Origin: Pontibacter aquaedesilientis
GTDB taxonomy: Bacteria > Bacteroidota > Bacteroidia > Cytophagales > Hymenobacteraceae
Reading direction: 5' to 3'
Assembly (NCBI RefSeq): GCF_014773225.1
Contig: NZ_JACXAJ010000004.1
Coordinates: 186,001 to 250,000 of the forward strand
DNA: 64,000 bases
Below, one piece after another: positions 1 through 10,260 of this stretch (position 1 is its first letter; each line of letters begins with the position of its first letter). A program made the position numbers and the translations under genes. The notes beneath the pieces are model-generated. The model was not told the DNA's origin. It searched no databases and saw only the letters and a program-made list of their open reading frames with translations.

Positions 1-2148
1 ACACTGCAAAAGATTGCAGAACGTGAGCGAGCGCCCATGTATACTGTAGGTGACGTGACCGGAGATCATCGTTTTACGTTTGAGTCAGCCTCAACGGGTG
101 CAAAACCAATGGACCTGGAGTTAAGTGACATGTTCGGCAGCTCCCCTAAAGTGGTGATGAACGACAAGACCATTGTCAGAAACTACCCGGAACTGACCTA
201 TGATAAAAACGAGCTTCATACCTACCTTGAGCAGGTACTGCAGCTAGAGGCTGTCGCCTGTAAAGATTGGTTAACCAACAAAGTAGACCGTTGCGTGGGT
301 GGCCGCGTGGCGAAGCAGCAGTGTGCTGGCCCGCTGCAGTTGCCGCTCAACAACTGCGGAGTGATGGCGTTGGACTTCCAGGGCAAAGAAGGTGTTGCAA
401 CCTCCATTGGCCATGCCCCTATCTCTGCTTTGATCGATCCGGCTGCAGGTAGCCGTAATGCTATTGGTGAGGCATTATCGAACATCGTTTGGGCTCCTAT
501 GAAAGATGATTTGAAGAGCGTTTCGCTTTCAGCCAACTGGATGTGGGCCTCTAAAAACGAAGGCGAAGACGCACGCTTGTACAAAGCTGTTGAAGCCTGT
601 TCGGAATTCGCGATTGCTCTGGGTATTAACATCCCGACGGGTAAGGACTCGCTTTCGATGAAGCAGAAGTATAAGGACGGGGATGTAATCGCACCTGGTA
701 CGGTCATCATATCAGCGGCCGGAAATTGCAGCAATGTACGCCAGGTAGTAGAACCTGTTTTGCAGCACGATGGCGGCAACATCTACTATATCAACCTGTC
801 GAATGATGCCTTTAAACTAGGTGGCTCTTCTTTCGCTCAGATCGTCAACAGAATTGGCAACGAAACACCTGATATAACCGATGCGGCACTCTTTAAAAAT
901 GCCTTCAATACACTGCAAGGTTTAATTAAAGAAGGTAAGATAGCAGCAGGCCATGATATCGGCAGCGGCGGTCTGATCACCACCCTTCTGGAGATGTGCT
1001 TTGCGGATAACAACCTGGGTGCAACTATAGACCTATCATCGCTTGGCGAGGAAGACAGCATCAAAGTGCTTTTCGCGGAGAATATCGGCGTGGTTTTCCA
1101 GGCATCCGAAGATGTGGAAGAAACGCTTAAGGCAAACAATGTACCTTTCCATAAGATAGGCACCAGCACCTCTACTGCAAGCCTTGAACTTAAAAACGGT
1201 GCAGATAACTACCGTTTCGATATTACCCAGCTTAGAGATAGCTGGTTTAAGACTTCTTACCTGCTCGATATCAAGCAAAGCGGCCAGGTAAGTGCCAAAG
1301 AGCGTTTTGATAACTATAAAAAACAGGAGTTGCGCTACAATTTCCCCGAAGGGTTTGACGGCAAAAAACCTGTTATTGACGACTCTAAGCCAAGAATTAA
1401 AGCAGCCATCATCCGTGAAAAAGGAAGTAACTCGGAGCGTGAAATGGCCAACGCCATGTACCTGGCAGGTTTTGATGTGAAGGACGTGCACATGACCGAC
1501 CTGATCTCGGGAAGGGAAACCTTGGAGGATATCCGCTTTATTGGTGCTGTGGGTGGTTTTTCTAACTCCGATGTACTGGGTTCGGCCAAAGGTTGGGCAG
1601 GTGCTTTTATGTACAACGAGAAAGCGAAAACAGCTTTGGAGAACTTCTTTAACCGTGAGGACACCTTATCGGTAGGTATATGCAACGGCTGCCAGCTGTT
1701 CGTGGAGTTAGGCCTTATCACGAAAGGGCATGAAGAGCCAGCAAAAATGCTGCACAATGCAAGCGGCAAGCACGAAAGTATCTTCACTTCACTCACCATC
1801 CGGGAGAACAAATCGGTCATGCTTTCCAGTTTGGCCGGTAGCACGCTGGGTGTATGGGTATCGCATGGAGAGGGCCGCTTCTGTTTGCCACACCTTGAAG
1901 ATAAGTACCAGATTGTTTCGAAGTACGCCTACGATGGGTATCCAGCCTGTCCGAATGGGTCTGACTACAACACCGCCATGATCTGCGATGAAACAGGCCG
2001 CCATCTGGTGATGATGCCGCACATTGAACGTTCGCTCCTGCAATGGCAATGGGCGCACTATCCGAAAGGACGCCACGATGAAGTATCGCCATGGATGGAA
2101 GCCTTCGTGAATGCCAGAAAGTGGTTAGCAGCGAACGAGAACCGATAG
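1..2148 (+). CDS. purL: Phosphoribosylformylglycinamidine synthase, C-terminal part (5' truncated by window edge)
   Basis: PurL makes formylglycinamidine ribonucleotide from FGAR, glutamine and ATP in the fourth step of purine synthesis. The reading frame is open from base 1, so the visible 715 or so codons are the C-terminal part of a protein that is usually about 1,200-1,300 residues in the large single-chain form. The synthase/ATP-binding part is followed by a class I glutamine amidotransferase domain. That domain has the nucleophile motif GICNGCQ (first Cys, codon at 1681) and the C-terminal His/Glu motif PHIERS near 2020. A hairpin terminator follows the gene by about 85 bp. Only the missing N-terminus limits the annotation. 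Confidence 0.95.
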   Translation, partial: TLQKIAERERAPMYTVGDVTGDHRFTFESASTGAKPMDLELSDMFGSSPKVVMNDKTIVRNYPELTYDKNELHTYLEQVLQLEAVACKDWLTNKVDRCVGGRVAKQQCAGPLQLPLNNCGVMALDFQGKEGVATSIGHAPISALIDPAAGSRNAIGEALSNIVWAPMKDDLKSVSLSANWMWASKNEGEDARLYKAVEACSEFAIALGINIPTGKDSLSMKQKYKDGDVIAPGTVIISAAGNCSNVRQVVEPVLQHDGGNIYYINLSNDAFKLGGSSFAQIVNRIGNETPDITDAALFKNAFNTLQGLIKEGKIAAGHDIGSGGLITTLLEMCFADNNLGATIDLSSLGEEDSIKVLFAENIGVVFQASEDVEETLKANNVPFHKIGTSTSTASLELKNGADNYRFDITQLRDSWFKTSYLLDIKQSGQVSAKERFDNYKKQELRYNFPEGFDGKKPVIDDSKPRIKAAIIREKGSNSEREMANAMYLAGFDVKDVHMTDLISGRETLEDIRFIGAVGGFSNSDVLGSAKGWAGAFMYNEKAKTALENFFNREDTLSVGICNGCQLFVELGLITKGHEEPAKMLHNASGKHESIFTSLTIRENKSVMLSSLAGSTLGVWVSHGEGRFCLPHLEDKYQIVSKYAYDGYPACPNGSDYNTAMICDETGRHLVMMPHIERSLLQWQWAHYPKGRHDEVSPWMEAFVNARKWLAANENR

Positions 2149-2232
2149 ATATAAACGGGTTGAATACTTCACTATAGGTTTCTTGTCCTGAAATAAATGA
2201 CGGACTTGAGACGAGCTTAATTGGAACCAAAG

Positions 2233-2266
2233 ACCTCCAACGCTTTTGTGTTGGAGGTTTTTTTAT
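2233..2266 (+). terminator. Rho-independent terminator after purL
   Basis: ACCTCCAA at 2233-2240 pairs with TTGGAGGT at 2251-2258 around a 10-nt loop and is followed directly by a run of T. It ends the purL transcript. Confidence 0.8.
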
Positions 2267-2447
2267 TTGGTCTTCTACGGGGCTGTCATCGAGCTGTCAA
2301 AAATACCCTTATCGGCGTGGTAGATCAACACATTTACTTCTTGCATTTGGCGACGGACTTGCTTCGGCACAACCAACAGCCTAGGGGAAGTTTAAAACAA
2401 ATCTCAAGTAGCCATTGTCTACAACATCAGGTCTCTACAGCCTTCTG

Positions 2448-3449
2448 TCACTCATGTAAGTATAATTTCACAAAAATCGGAAAGTGATCTGACCCGAAAG
2501 CTGATTTCCTATCCAACTCAAGCACTTTGAATTCTTGCGAAACGTACACGTGATCCAGCGGCCACCGGAAGATTAGAGATGTGGCATCGAAGGAGTTGTA
2601 AAGCCCTCTCCCCACCCGGACATCCCCAAGCCTGCTACTAGTCCCAAATAACCGGGATGTCTTAGACCATGCGACATCGTTTAAGTCACCTGCCACTACG
2701 GTCGGAAGTTCCCTTTGGGCTACCATCTTCCCCACTTTTAAAAGTGCTACTTCTTTCTCCCCTACATTGTCAGGGTGCTCACTTGGCTTCGGGGGCACCG
2801 GATGCACGGCATGCAGCATAAAAGAAGATCCATCCAGGAGTTTTACTGTTGTGTGTATGGAAGGTACTTTATCCTGGTTGAGGAACTTAATCTCTGTGTT
2901 CTCCAAAGGAAGTTTGGAGTAGAGGGCTATTCCGTAGGTATTGTCCAGGGGGTATTTAACCGAGTGAGGAAACTGTTTTTGAAGAACGGCCAATTGATTT
3001 ATCCACCACTTGTTTGTTTCCAGCACCAGCACCACGTCCGGGTCCGATTCATTTACAATATCTAACAAAGCCTCTACCCGCTTATTCTTAATCCAGACGT
3101 TTGCAATCAACAGGCTAAAGGCTTTCTCCTGGTTGATAGACAAGGGATCCGCAGACTCAACTGCCTTGTTAGCTAAAGGGGTGTAGGGTAGTATAAAACG
3201 GGCCTGTAAAACAATGGATGCTACAAGCCCAGCCAAAAACAAGTAAGGCATTAATGTCCACCTTTTATTTAGAACAGCAAAGAGACTAAGGCAAATAAGC
3301 AGCACTACCAGCACCTGTACCCGTGGGAAGTCCAGTGCTTTAATAAACCAAAACTGCACATCGTAAATAAGAGACAGCAAGGAGACTATGATCATCAGCG
3401 TCCCCGTTGCTATTATTAGGTATAGTATTGTCTGTCTTAGGCGGTTCAT
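2448..3449 (-). CDS. Membrane-anchored endonuclease/exonuclease/phosphatase (EEP) family protein
   Basis: This 333-residue protein starts with three hydrophobic segments (roughly residues 8-28, 35-60 and 67-90) followed by an EEP-fold domain. Family signatures are a VVLVLETNKWW segment near the catalytic Glu, VVAGDLND (metal-binding Asp/Asn) and a C-terminal GSDHFPI motif carrying the conserved Asp-His. EEP proteins are metal-dependent phosphoesterases; the three-helix N-terminus plus EEP layout is common in Bacteroidota, but the substrate is not known. The gene is convergent with purL and divergent from the NmrA-like gene. The 180-bp gap to purL beyond the terminator holds nothing I recognise. 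Confidence 0.8.
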   Translation of the reverse strand: MNRLRQTILYLIIATGTLMIIVSLLSLIYDVQFWFIKALDFPRVQVLVVLLICLSLFAVLNKRWTLMPYLFLAGLVASIVLQARFILPYTPLANKAVESADPLSINQEKAFSLLIANVWIKNKRVEALLDIVNESDPDVVLVLETNKWWINQLAVLQKQFPHSVKYPLDNTYGIALYSKLPLENTEIKFLNQDKVPSIHTTVKLLDGSSFMLHAVHPVPPKPSEHPDNVGEKEVALLKVGKMVAQRELPTVVAGDLNDVAWSKTSRLFGTSSRLGDVRVGRGLYNSFDATSLIFRWPLDHVYVSQEFKVLELDRKSAFGSDHFPIFVKLYLHE

Positions 3450-3672
3450 GTATAATAGAACGCCTGAGAGGTTAAGTTGTTCGGGCTCATCTGCAGAATA
3501 GCTTTAGCGAAGTTATAGGTAGTTCCCTTTGCTTTTTTATTTCCATACCTGCATCCTGCCCGTAACATACTCCCATTGCCTCATTTTCTAAACACATTTC
3601 ACTTCTAATTGATCTCTATTTAACCCCTCACGTAATTATAATTATTATAGGTAAAGTATAAGTCATAAAGCT

Positions 3673-4623
3673 ATGTCTGCAAAAAAAATCATCACTGTAT
3701 TTGGGGCAACCGGTGCCCAGGGAGGGGGAGTTGCACGCGCTATCCTACAAGACAGTACGAGTGAATTTAGTGTCCGAGCCGTGACCAGAGACCCTTTTTC
3801 AGAAAAAGCTAAGGCGCTCATTGCCCAAGGCGCTGCGGTTGTGACAGCCGATATAGATGATCCGGAAAGTATGAAGCAGGCACTTGACGGAGCCTATGGA
3901 GCGTATTTTGTCACATTCTTCTGGGCACATTTCTCACCTGAAAAGGAGTACGAGGAGGCAAAAGGCATGGCAGAAGCGGCACAGGCCGCTGGTCTGAAAC
4001 ATGCGATCTGGTCGACGCTGGAAGACACCCGAAAGTGGGTGCCACTGGATGACGACCGAATGCCTACCCTACAGGGGAAGTACAAGGTGCCACATTTTGA
4101 CGCCAAAGGCGAGGCAGACCATTTTTTCACTGAGTTGGGAGTGCCCACTACCTTTCTGAGGGCCTCATTTTATTGGGACAACTTTATCCACTTTGGGATG
4201 GGCCCTAAAAAAGGCCCGGACGGCAAGCTATACCTGACACTCCCTATCGGCGACAAGAAAATGGCAGGTATAGCCTCTGAGGATATCGGGAAGTGCGCCT
4301 ACGGCATTTTCAAAAGAGGAGAAGAATTGGTAGGCAAAACGATCGGGATAGCCGGAGAGCAGCTTTCGGGACAGGAGATGGCCAAGGCATTTTCCAAAGC
4401 GCTCGGGCAGGAGGTTCACTACAACAGTGTGTCGCCGGAGACATATCGTGGCTTCGGCTTTCCGGGGGCAGAAGACCTGGGCAACATGTTTCAGTTCTAC
4501 CGGGACTTCGACCAACTCTGCAACAGTGTCCGGGATGTCGCTTTCTCAAAAGAACTGAACCCGGAACTTAAATCATTTGACGAGTGGCTGGCCGAAAATG
4601 CCGGTCGCATCCCTTTGGAGTAG
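3673..4623 (+). CDS. NmrA-family NAD(P)-binding protein
   Basis: This is a 316-residue atypical short-chain dehydrogenase of the NmrA/HSCARG type. The N-terminal Rossmann motif is VFGATGAQGGGVARAIL (residues about 9-25), followed by VRAVTRD, which in this family contacts the NADP phosphate. The canonical YxxxK catalytic pair is not obvious, which fits NmrA-like proteins that act as redox sensors or as quinone and isoflavone-type reductases. Length and layout match the family. It stands alone, divergent from the EEP gene with a 223-bp spacer that must carry both promoters. Confidence 0.8.
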   Translation: MSAKKIITVFGATGAQGGGVARAILQDSTSEFSVRAVTRDPFSEKAKALIAQGAAVVTADIDDPESMKQALDGAYGAYFVTFFWAHFSPEKEYEEAKGMAEAAQAAGLKHAIWSTLEDTRKWVPLDDDRMPTLQGKYKVPHFDAKGEADHFFTELGVPTTFLRASFYWDNFIHFGMGPKKGPDGKLYLTLPIGDKKMAGIASEDIGKCAYGIFKRGEELVGKTIGIAGEQLSGQEMAKAFSKALGQEVHYNSVSPETYRGFGFPGAEDLGNMFQFYRDFDQLCNSVRDVAFSKELNPELKSFDEWLAENAGRIPLE

Positions 4624-4692
4624 GAAGCCGAGAACTGACTTGACAGCTCTGAGTAAACATTCGCAAAACATTAACAGGCAATCGGTGACAGC

Positions 4693-5901
4693 CTAGCGGG
4701 CGCTTGCCAGTTTCTGTTGTTTCCTGGCTCTTGCCCCAGACTGCGCGGGATATAAAAAGTTTCGCACGTCTTTCATGTAGTTCAGGCTGCCGTTGGTGAG
4801 GTTGCTCAAAACGATGATCGTGCTATGATCTTTTGGGTTTCGCAGGAAATAGGTATTGAATCCGTGCCACAGGCCACCATGGTAGATGACGGTGTCCCCG
4901 CTCTCGACTTGTTTCAGTCGAAAGCCAAAGCCATAGGACTCCGTTTTCTGGTTTAGCTTTCCGGTAGGCAGAAACGCCTCTTCCAGCGTTTCGCGTTTTA
5001 CTAGCTTTTGGGTATAGAGTGCCTGATCCCATTTATACAGGTCTTCTACCGTAGAGTATATGCCTTTATCGCCCAGCACACTGTCCTGATAGTCTGGCAG
5101 GCGTTTGCGGCGACCTCCGATATGCCCGGACACTACTTTTGCGGTCTGCTCGACTAATTCGTTGCTGAACAAATATGTGTTCGTCATTTTCAAGGGCTCG
5201 AAAATTTGCGTCTTCAGATATTCCGCGAAAGACATACCTGAGGTTTTCTCTACAACAGAAGCTAACAAGGCATACCCTGTGTTACTGTAGCTGAACGTAC
5301 GGTTGGGCTGGTAATACATATTGGGCCTGTGCGCGACCATCATGTTCAGTACATCGTCGTTGCTGAGATTCACTTTACGGTCGGGCCAGAACTCATCACT
5401 GAAATAGGTATAGTTGGGCAAGCCGGAGCGGTGCGTCAGCAATTGCCGGATCGTTATGCCTTTGTATGGGAAATCAGGAAAGTATACCTGTAGGCTGTCA
5501 TCGTACTGCAGCTTGCCCTGCTCCTTCAGCATCATAATAGCCACTGCTGTAAACTGCTTGGATACGGACGCCAACTGGAAGATGGATTGCGTTGTAAGCG
5601 TATCCTTGCTTCGGAAATCCGCATAGCCGAAAGCTCCTTTGTAAACGATCTGGTCATACTTGGTCACCAGCACTGTCCCGTTAAAGCCCTTTCGCTTGTG
5701 CAGATGCCTGAAAATGGAATCGACCTGACCACCAAGTTTGCCGGCGCTAACCGGAGTAAAGGTAGGGGGCACTTCAATGTGCTGCAAACAGTCTTCTTCC
5801 ACAATCAGTGGCTCCTCCCACATGCTCGAACATGAAAACAGGGAAATGCAGAAAATGCATGCTGCGATAAAGCGGGCTAAATGTAAATTAAAAAGGACCA
5901 T
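4693..5901 (-). CDS. Serine hydrolase of the beta-lactamase / class C PBP family, lipoprotein
   Basis: The protein has a lipoprotein signal (LFSC, Cys24 counting from the chosen start) and then a serine beta-lactamase-fold domain. The catalytic SxxK is Ser112-Val-Ser-Lys115, followed by YSNTGY as the Tyr-x-Asn motif and HGGLWHG in the place of the KTG/HxG motif. Such proteins are usually D-Ala-D-Ala carboxypeptidases or esterases rather than resistance enzymes; the substrate cannot be read from sequence. An in-frame ATG at 5919 exists, but the one at 5901 gives a more normal signal peptide, so I use it. It is convergent with the NmrA-like gene and divergent from the gamma-glutamyltransferase homologue. 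Confidence 0.85.
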   Translation of the reverse strand: MVLFNLHLARFIAACIFCISLFSCSSMWEEPLIVEEDCLQHIEVPPTFTPVSAGKLGGQVDSIFRHLHKRKGFNGTVLVTKYDQIVYKGAFGYADFRSKDTLTTQSIFQLASVSKQFTAVAIMMLKEQGKLQYDDSLQVYFPDFPYKGITIRQLLTHRSGLPNYTYFSDEFWPDRKVNLSNDDVLNMMVAHRPNMYYQPNRTFSYSNTGYALLASVVEKTSGMSFAEYLKTQIFEPLKMTNTYLFSNELVEQTAKVVSGHIGGRRKRLPDYQDSVLGDKGIYSTVEDLYKWDQALYTQKLVKRETLEEAFLPTGKLNQKTESYGFGFRLKQVESGDTVIYHGGLWHGFNTYFLRNPKDHSTIIVLSNLTNGSLNYMKDVRNFLYPAQSGARARKQQKLASAR

Positions 5902-6166
5902 ACCGGATACCAACGCCAAAAATGAGCTTTAAATATAAGTCAACTTTCGGAGTTTCTAAGGATAACCCACAGAAAAAAAGATTCCTTTTGCATTCCTGCT
6001 CATACCTAGCCGCCTCCCCATGCCGTGGCACCTCTCTAAGCGCCCGAACAAAGCAAGGCACAACCTGGTGTCTTGACATGGCTGCAGGTATAAAAACTAA
6101 ATCTGCTTACTTTAAAACTTTAGCTTATCTTCTGCTTATATTTAGGTACACGAATTCAGGATTGTC

Positions 6167-8047
6167 ATGAAACACTTAGTTGCGATTTTCTTTCTGCTCG
6201 CCACCACCCTATCGGCCACAGCTCAGCAAACTCAGAAACCAGTATTGCATGGCAAGAACTGGATGGCCATTACCGGTAAGCCACTGGCGGCTACAGCCGG
6301 CGCTATGACTTTTCAGAAAGGGGGCAATGCCGTGGATGCAGCCTGTGCGATGCTCGCGGCTACCTGCACCATGTGGGATGTGTTGAGTTGGGGCGGGGAA
6401 ACGCAGGCCCTAATTTATAATCCAAAGACCAAGAAAGTGATCGCCATCAATGCCATGGGCGTAGCCCCTACAGGCGCCACACCGGAGTTCTTCAAGGGTA
6501 AAGGGTACAACTTCCCCCCGGAATATGGCCCCTTGGCCGCCACTACGCCGGGCACACCCGGCGGACTCCTATATATGCTGGCAAATTACGGGACCCTGAG
6601 CCTGGAACAGGTACTGGCCCCCGCAATCGAAATGGCGGCTGGCTATCCTATGGAAGCGCAAACAGCCAACAGCATTGAGAAAAATAAAGAACATATAAAG
6701 CAATGGCCTTACAGCCGGAAGGTTTTTCTAACCCATCCAGGCGAAGACCGGGAGGCACCGGAGCCAGGAGAAATCTTCGTCCAGAAAGACCTGCTGCAGA
6801 CCTTGACCAAAATGGTGGAGGCAGAACGGGAGGCCCTCAAAAAAGGAAAAAATCGCAAGGATGCCATCATGGCGGCTTACGATCGCTTTTACAAAGGGGA
6901 TATTGCCGAGGAATTTGTCCGTGGGTCTAAAGAGCAGGGCGGCCTGATCACGATGCAGGACCTGGCCAAGTGGAAACCGATTGAGGAAGAGCCCCTGATG
7001 GTGAACTACAAAGGAGTTGACGTGTATAAGATGCAACAGTGGACGCAAGGCCCCGTGATGCTGCAGGCACTCAATGTCCTCGAAAATTTCGATCTGAAGG
7101 GTATAGGGTATAACAGCACTAAATACATCCATACGCTCTACCAAGCCATGAACCTCTCGTTCGCTGACCGGGACTTTTATTACGGAGACCCGTATTTCGC
7201 TCCTCAGGAACCCATGAAAGGACTGCTAAGTAAGGCTTATGCAAAAGAACGGGCAAAGCTAATACAGTACGATAAGAACAATCCTAGCATTGGTCCCGGA
7301 GACCCTTACCCCTTTGAGGGAAGGAAGAACCCCTACCTGAAACTGCTCAAGGAAAGAGGATACGAAATGGATACATCCAAGCGCAACTTCGCCCCTTCCC
7401 ACGACATCCGGAACGGTTCCTCCATGAACGAATACCAGGAAAGACTCTGGCTAGGCACCACCACGGTAGAGGCGGCTGACAAAGAAGGCTGGGTAGTATC
7501 AATTACGCCGAGCGGGGGCTGGGTGCCAGCCTGCATTGCCGGGAACACAGGTATAGGAATGAGCCAGCGCATGCAGAGTTTTGTGTTGGATGCCAAGCTA
7601 AACCCTTTCAATGTAGTGGCGCCGGGCAAGCGACCCAGAGTCACGTTAACGCCGTCTATGGCTTTGAAGGATGGTAAACCCTTTCTTTCCTTTGCTGTGC
7701 AGGGCGGCGACACGCAAGACCAGAACCTGTTGCAGTTCTTCCTGAATGTGGTGGAGTTTGGCATGAACGTGCAGCAGGCAGCCGAGGCAGCCAACATAAA
7801 TACAAACCAACTCTGGCTCTCGCTGGGCGGCATGAAAACGGATGACCGCAAGCCGAAGCCCGGTCATATCTTGTTAAACTCCAGCACACCCGACTCCGTT
7901 CGAAACGAGCTGAAGAAGATGGGCTATACCTTGAGTTTTGGTGATCGTACCAGCGGCCCTATCAACGCCATCTTCTTCGACTGGAAGCACGGTAGTTTTT
8001 GGGGTGGCTCCAGCAACCACGGCGAGGATTACGGAATAGCCTGGTAA
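6167..8047 (+). CDS. Gamma-glutamyltransferase family protein, exported
   Basis: This 626-residue Ntn-hydrolase family protein begins with a signal peptide (about residues 1-19, ending at TAQQ). The likely autoprocessing site and nucleophile are in WLGTTTVEAAD, where a Thr starts the small subunit. The small-subunit segment then has PGKRPRVTLTPSMALKDG and AVQGGDTQDQN, matching the substrate-loop region of the family. Known members cleave gamma-glutamyl bonds, for example in glutathione, in the periplasm. The typical GSGV-type loop is replaced by SGGWVPACIAG, so donor specificity may differ. It is transcribed alone; the convergent protease gene begins 38 bp after its stop. Confidence 0.85.
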   Translation: MKHLVAIFFLLATTLSATAQQTQKPVLHGKNWMAITGKPLAATAGAMTFQKGGNAVDAACAMLAATCTMWDVLSWGGETQALIYNPKTKKVIAINAMGVAPTGATPEFFKGKGYNFPPEYGPLAATTPGTPGGLLYMLANYGTLSLEQVLAPAIEMAAGYPMEAQTANSIEKNKEHIKQWPYSRKVFLTHPGEDREAPEPGEIFVQKDLLQTLTKMVEAEREALKKGKNRKDAIMAAYDRFYKGDIAEEFVRGSKEQGGLITMQDLAKWKPIEEEPLMVNYKGVDVYKMQQWTQGPVMLQALNVLENFDLKGIGYNSTKYIHTLYQAMNLSFADRDFYYGDPYFAPQEPMKGLLSKAYAKERAKLIQYDKNNPSIGPGDPYPFEGRKNPYLKLLKERGYEMDTSKRNFAPSHDIRNGSSMNEYQERLWLGTTTVEAADKEGWVVSITPSGGWVPACIAGNTGIGMSQRMQSFVLDAKLNPFNVVAPGKRPRVTLTPSMALKDGKPFLSFAVQGGDTQDQNLLQFFLNVVEFGMNVQQAAEAANINTNQLWLSLGGMKTDDRKPKPGHILLNSSTPDSVRNELKKMGYTLSFGDRTSGPINAIFFDWKHGSFWGGSSNHGEDYGIAW

Positions 8048-8085
8048 ATAGAAAAGGTGAAAAATCAGGAGAGCAAGTTAATCAA

Positions 8086-9576
8086 TTAAGCTCCCAGCGG
8101 GAAGTTGAAAACGAATGCTGTTCCGTCGGGTGTAATGCCATCCAGCCGGACCATTCCGCTTCTGGAAGCAGCCAATGCTTTGCTGATATCGGCTAGATTG
8201 TTCACCAACCGACCATTTACCCGGGTGATCACGGTGCCCTCAGGTATACCGGCTGAGTCAAAAAAGCCGCCGGGTCGTACTGTCGCCACCTGTACACCTC
8301 CGCTCAAATCATAGCGCTTTTTTAAGCGATCGGGCAGTGGAGCAAACGAGGCCCCTAACCTGACCTCAAGCTCTTTTCCGGCGATCTCGCTTTCGCTTTC
8401 CCCGGTGCTGCCTTTTAGCTCCACACGCACGCGGCGCTGCTTGCCGTTGCGCAGGTAGGTCAGCTCGACTTTGTCGCCGGGGTAGTGGCGGGCTATTCGC
8501 TCCGAAAGCTCTGCAGATGACCCCACCCCCACGCCATCAATCCCCTGGATGATGTCGCCCTCTTGCAAGCCGGCTGCCGCTGCCCCACTCTCTGGCTGAA
8601 CCCCCATGATGTAAACCCCCTGCACCTCGGCCGGATCAATTCCGCGGGACCTCATGATCTGGTCTTCCACTGCCGGAACCGGGAAAGTCACGCCCAGATA
8701 CCCCCGTTTCACTTCGCCATATTTCCGGATATCGCTTACCACCTTTTGCATCAGGTTAACAGGTATAGCGAAGCCATACCCGGCATAGCTGCCTGTTTGG
8801 GAAGCGATAGCGGTGTTTATGCCGATTAGATGTCCGGAAGTGTTGACAAGCGCACCGCCGCTGTTGCCTGGGTTAATGGCCGCGTCGGTCTGGATGAAGG
8901 ATTCAATGGCTGTGTTGGCTACCTGCGCCGGATCAGCATAGCCACCTTGCCCCGGGCGATTGAGTATACCGATGCTCCTACCTTTGGCACTGACTATACC
9001 TGCCGTTACCGTAGAATTAAGGGACAATGGGTAGCCAACTGCCAGCACCCACTCTCCTACCTGTACACTGTCTGAATCCCCGAGCGGCACGATGGGCAGT
9101 TGACTTCCCTCCACTTTGAGCAAGGCCAGGTCGGTGCTGGGGTCGCGGCCGATCAGTCTGGCCTCGTAGCTCCGCTTGTCCGGCAGTACCACTTCTATAC
9201 CTGTCGTGTTTTCGATTACATGATTGTTGGTTACAATGAAGCCGTCCGGTGAAATAAGCACCCCAGACCCAGCGCCACGGGCCGGTCTGTACTCTTGTGG
9301 TAATCCGAAAAGCTCGAAGATGGGATTGCGGCTGGCCGGAGCAGTACCTCCGTAAGTAGTTTTGACGTGCACGACGGCAGGCGTAACGCTGGCGGCAGCC
9401 TGCACGAAATCGGGATTTCCCGCTGAGGAGTTAACTGTGGCTTTGGCAGGTATAGCCCCGGAAAAAAAACTACCGGAAACATCGTTGCCCGCTCTGCTAT
9501 CCACATACCTGTATCCTGCAATAGCGAGTATGGCGGAAAGGAGTGCGATTACAGTAGCAAAGACAGCTTGTTTCAT
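8086..9576 (-). CDS. DegP/HtrA-type periplasmic serine protease with two PDZ domains
   Basis: The 496-residue sequence has an N-terminal membrane or signal segment (residues 3-22), a trypsin-like S1C domain and two C-terminal PDZ domains (about 290-385 and 400-490). The catalytic triad is visible: His119 in NNHVIE, Asp149 in PSTDLALLKV and Ser239 in NPGNSGGAL. The first PDZ keeps a GYLGV carboxylate-binding loop. HtrA proteins degrade or hold misfolded envelope proteins. Length and order fit the family exactly. It is a single gene, convergent with the gamma-glutamyltransferase homologue; the 184-bp gap upstream holds one CAGGTATAGC motif at 9635. Confidence 0.93.
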   Translation of the reverse strand: MKQAVFATVIALLSAILAIAGYRYVDSRAGNDVSGSFFSGAIPAKATVNSSAGNPDFVQAAASVTPAVVHVKTTYGGTAPASRNPIFELFGLPQEYRPARGAGSGVLISPDGFIVTNNHVIENTTGIEVVLPDKRSYEARLIGRDPSTDLALLKVEGSQLPIVPLGDSDSVQVGEWVLAVGYPLSLNSTVTAGIVSAKGRSIGILNRPGQGGYADPAQVANTAIESFIQTDAAINPGNSGGALVNTSGHLIGINTAIASQTGSYAGYGFAIPVNLMQKVVSDIRKYGEVKRGYLGVTFPVPAVEDQIMRSRGIDPAEVQGVYIMGVQPESGAAAAGLQEGDIIQGIDGVGVGSSAELSERIARHYPGDKVELTYLRNGKQRRVRVELKGSTGESESEIAGKELEVRLGASFAPLPDRLKKRYDLSGGVQVATVRPGGFFDSAGIPEGTVITRVNGRLVNNLADISKALAASRSGMVRLDGITPDGTAFVFNFPLGA

Positions 9577-9760
9577 ATAGCTTGCCTCTTAAATGGGAGC
9601 TTTGAGTCAGCAACAGGCCTGGCTAAGCGCCCGTCAGGTATAGCTAGATAACGCACTGACTTTATGAATGGTTTGGTAACATCGGGATTAGGCTTCAAAC
9701 AAAACTTGAAGGCCTCCTGCCCCATCTTCATCAATTGTAGAATTGGAGGAGAGTTATACC

Positions 9761-10162
9761 TTAGTCGTGCGACTTCTTCGGTATGTCGCTGCAAGGCCCT
9801 TCGTACCTTACAAAAAAGTTAATCCAGATCACCCGGGAGTACCTGAAAATAAAGGGCAAGAGAAAGATAACAACCGCAGCCACCACCCCTATCATCATGG
9901 CCATCGTCAGTTCTTCCACAAACTGGTACAGGATGAACAGGGCCGTTAAAAAAATGGCGACATTGAATCCGAAGCTCACATACATGGCACCATAGTAAAA
10001 CCCCGGTTCCGGCTCGTAGGGTTGTCCGCAGCAGGGGCAGCTTTTGTGCATTTCGGCAAACCGGGTCGTATACCACGTATTTTTCGGGAACATGTCCCCT
10101 TCACGGCACCGGGGGCATCGGGCTGTCAGGATGCTATAGAACAGTGAATTTTTCTGGCTCAT
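9761..10162 (-). CDS. DUF983 family membrane protein
   Basis: This is a 133-residue protein with two zinc-ribbon-like Cys pairs (CPRC near residue 15 and CPCC near residue 41) followed by two hydrophobic helices (about residues 57-80 and 85-107). The CPRCREGDMF and EPGFYYGAMY segments are typical of DUF983. In other bacteria, family members often lie near cytochrome oxidase genes, but no such genes are here. Function is unknown. The gene is about 100 bp downstream of the DUF72 gene on the same strand and may be co-transcribed. Confidence 0.8.
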   Translation of the reverse strand: MSQKNSLFYSILTARCPRCREGDMFPKNTWYTTRFAEMHKSCPCCGQPYEPEPGFYYGAMYVSFGFNVAIFLTALFILYQFVEELTMAMMIGVVAAVVIFLLPFIFRYSRVIWINFFVRYEGPCSDIPKKSHD

Positions 10163-10260
10163 AAATTTTCGATTTCAGGACTCCAACTTCACTAGTCAAA
10201 GATAGTGATATTTGGATGTTCAAACAGTAGTTTGAGCCGGATTTGTCTGTACTTGCGCCG

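Noticed and set aside
2221..2487. An 88-codon plus-strand frame after purL
   Set aside because: It starts inside the purL terminator hairpin and has no protein-like features.
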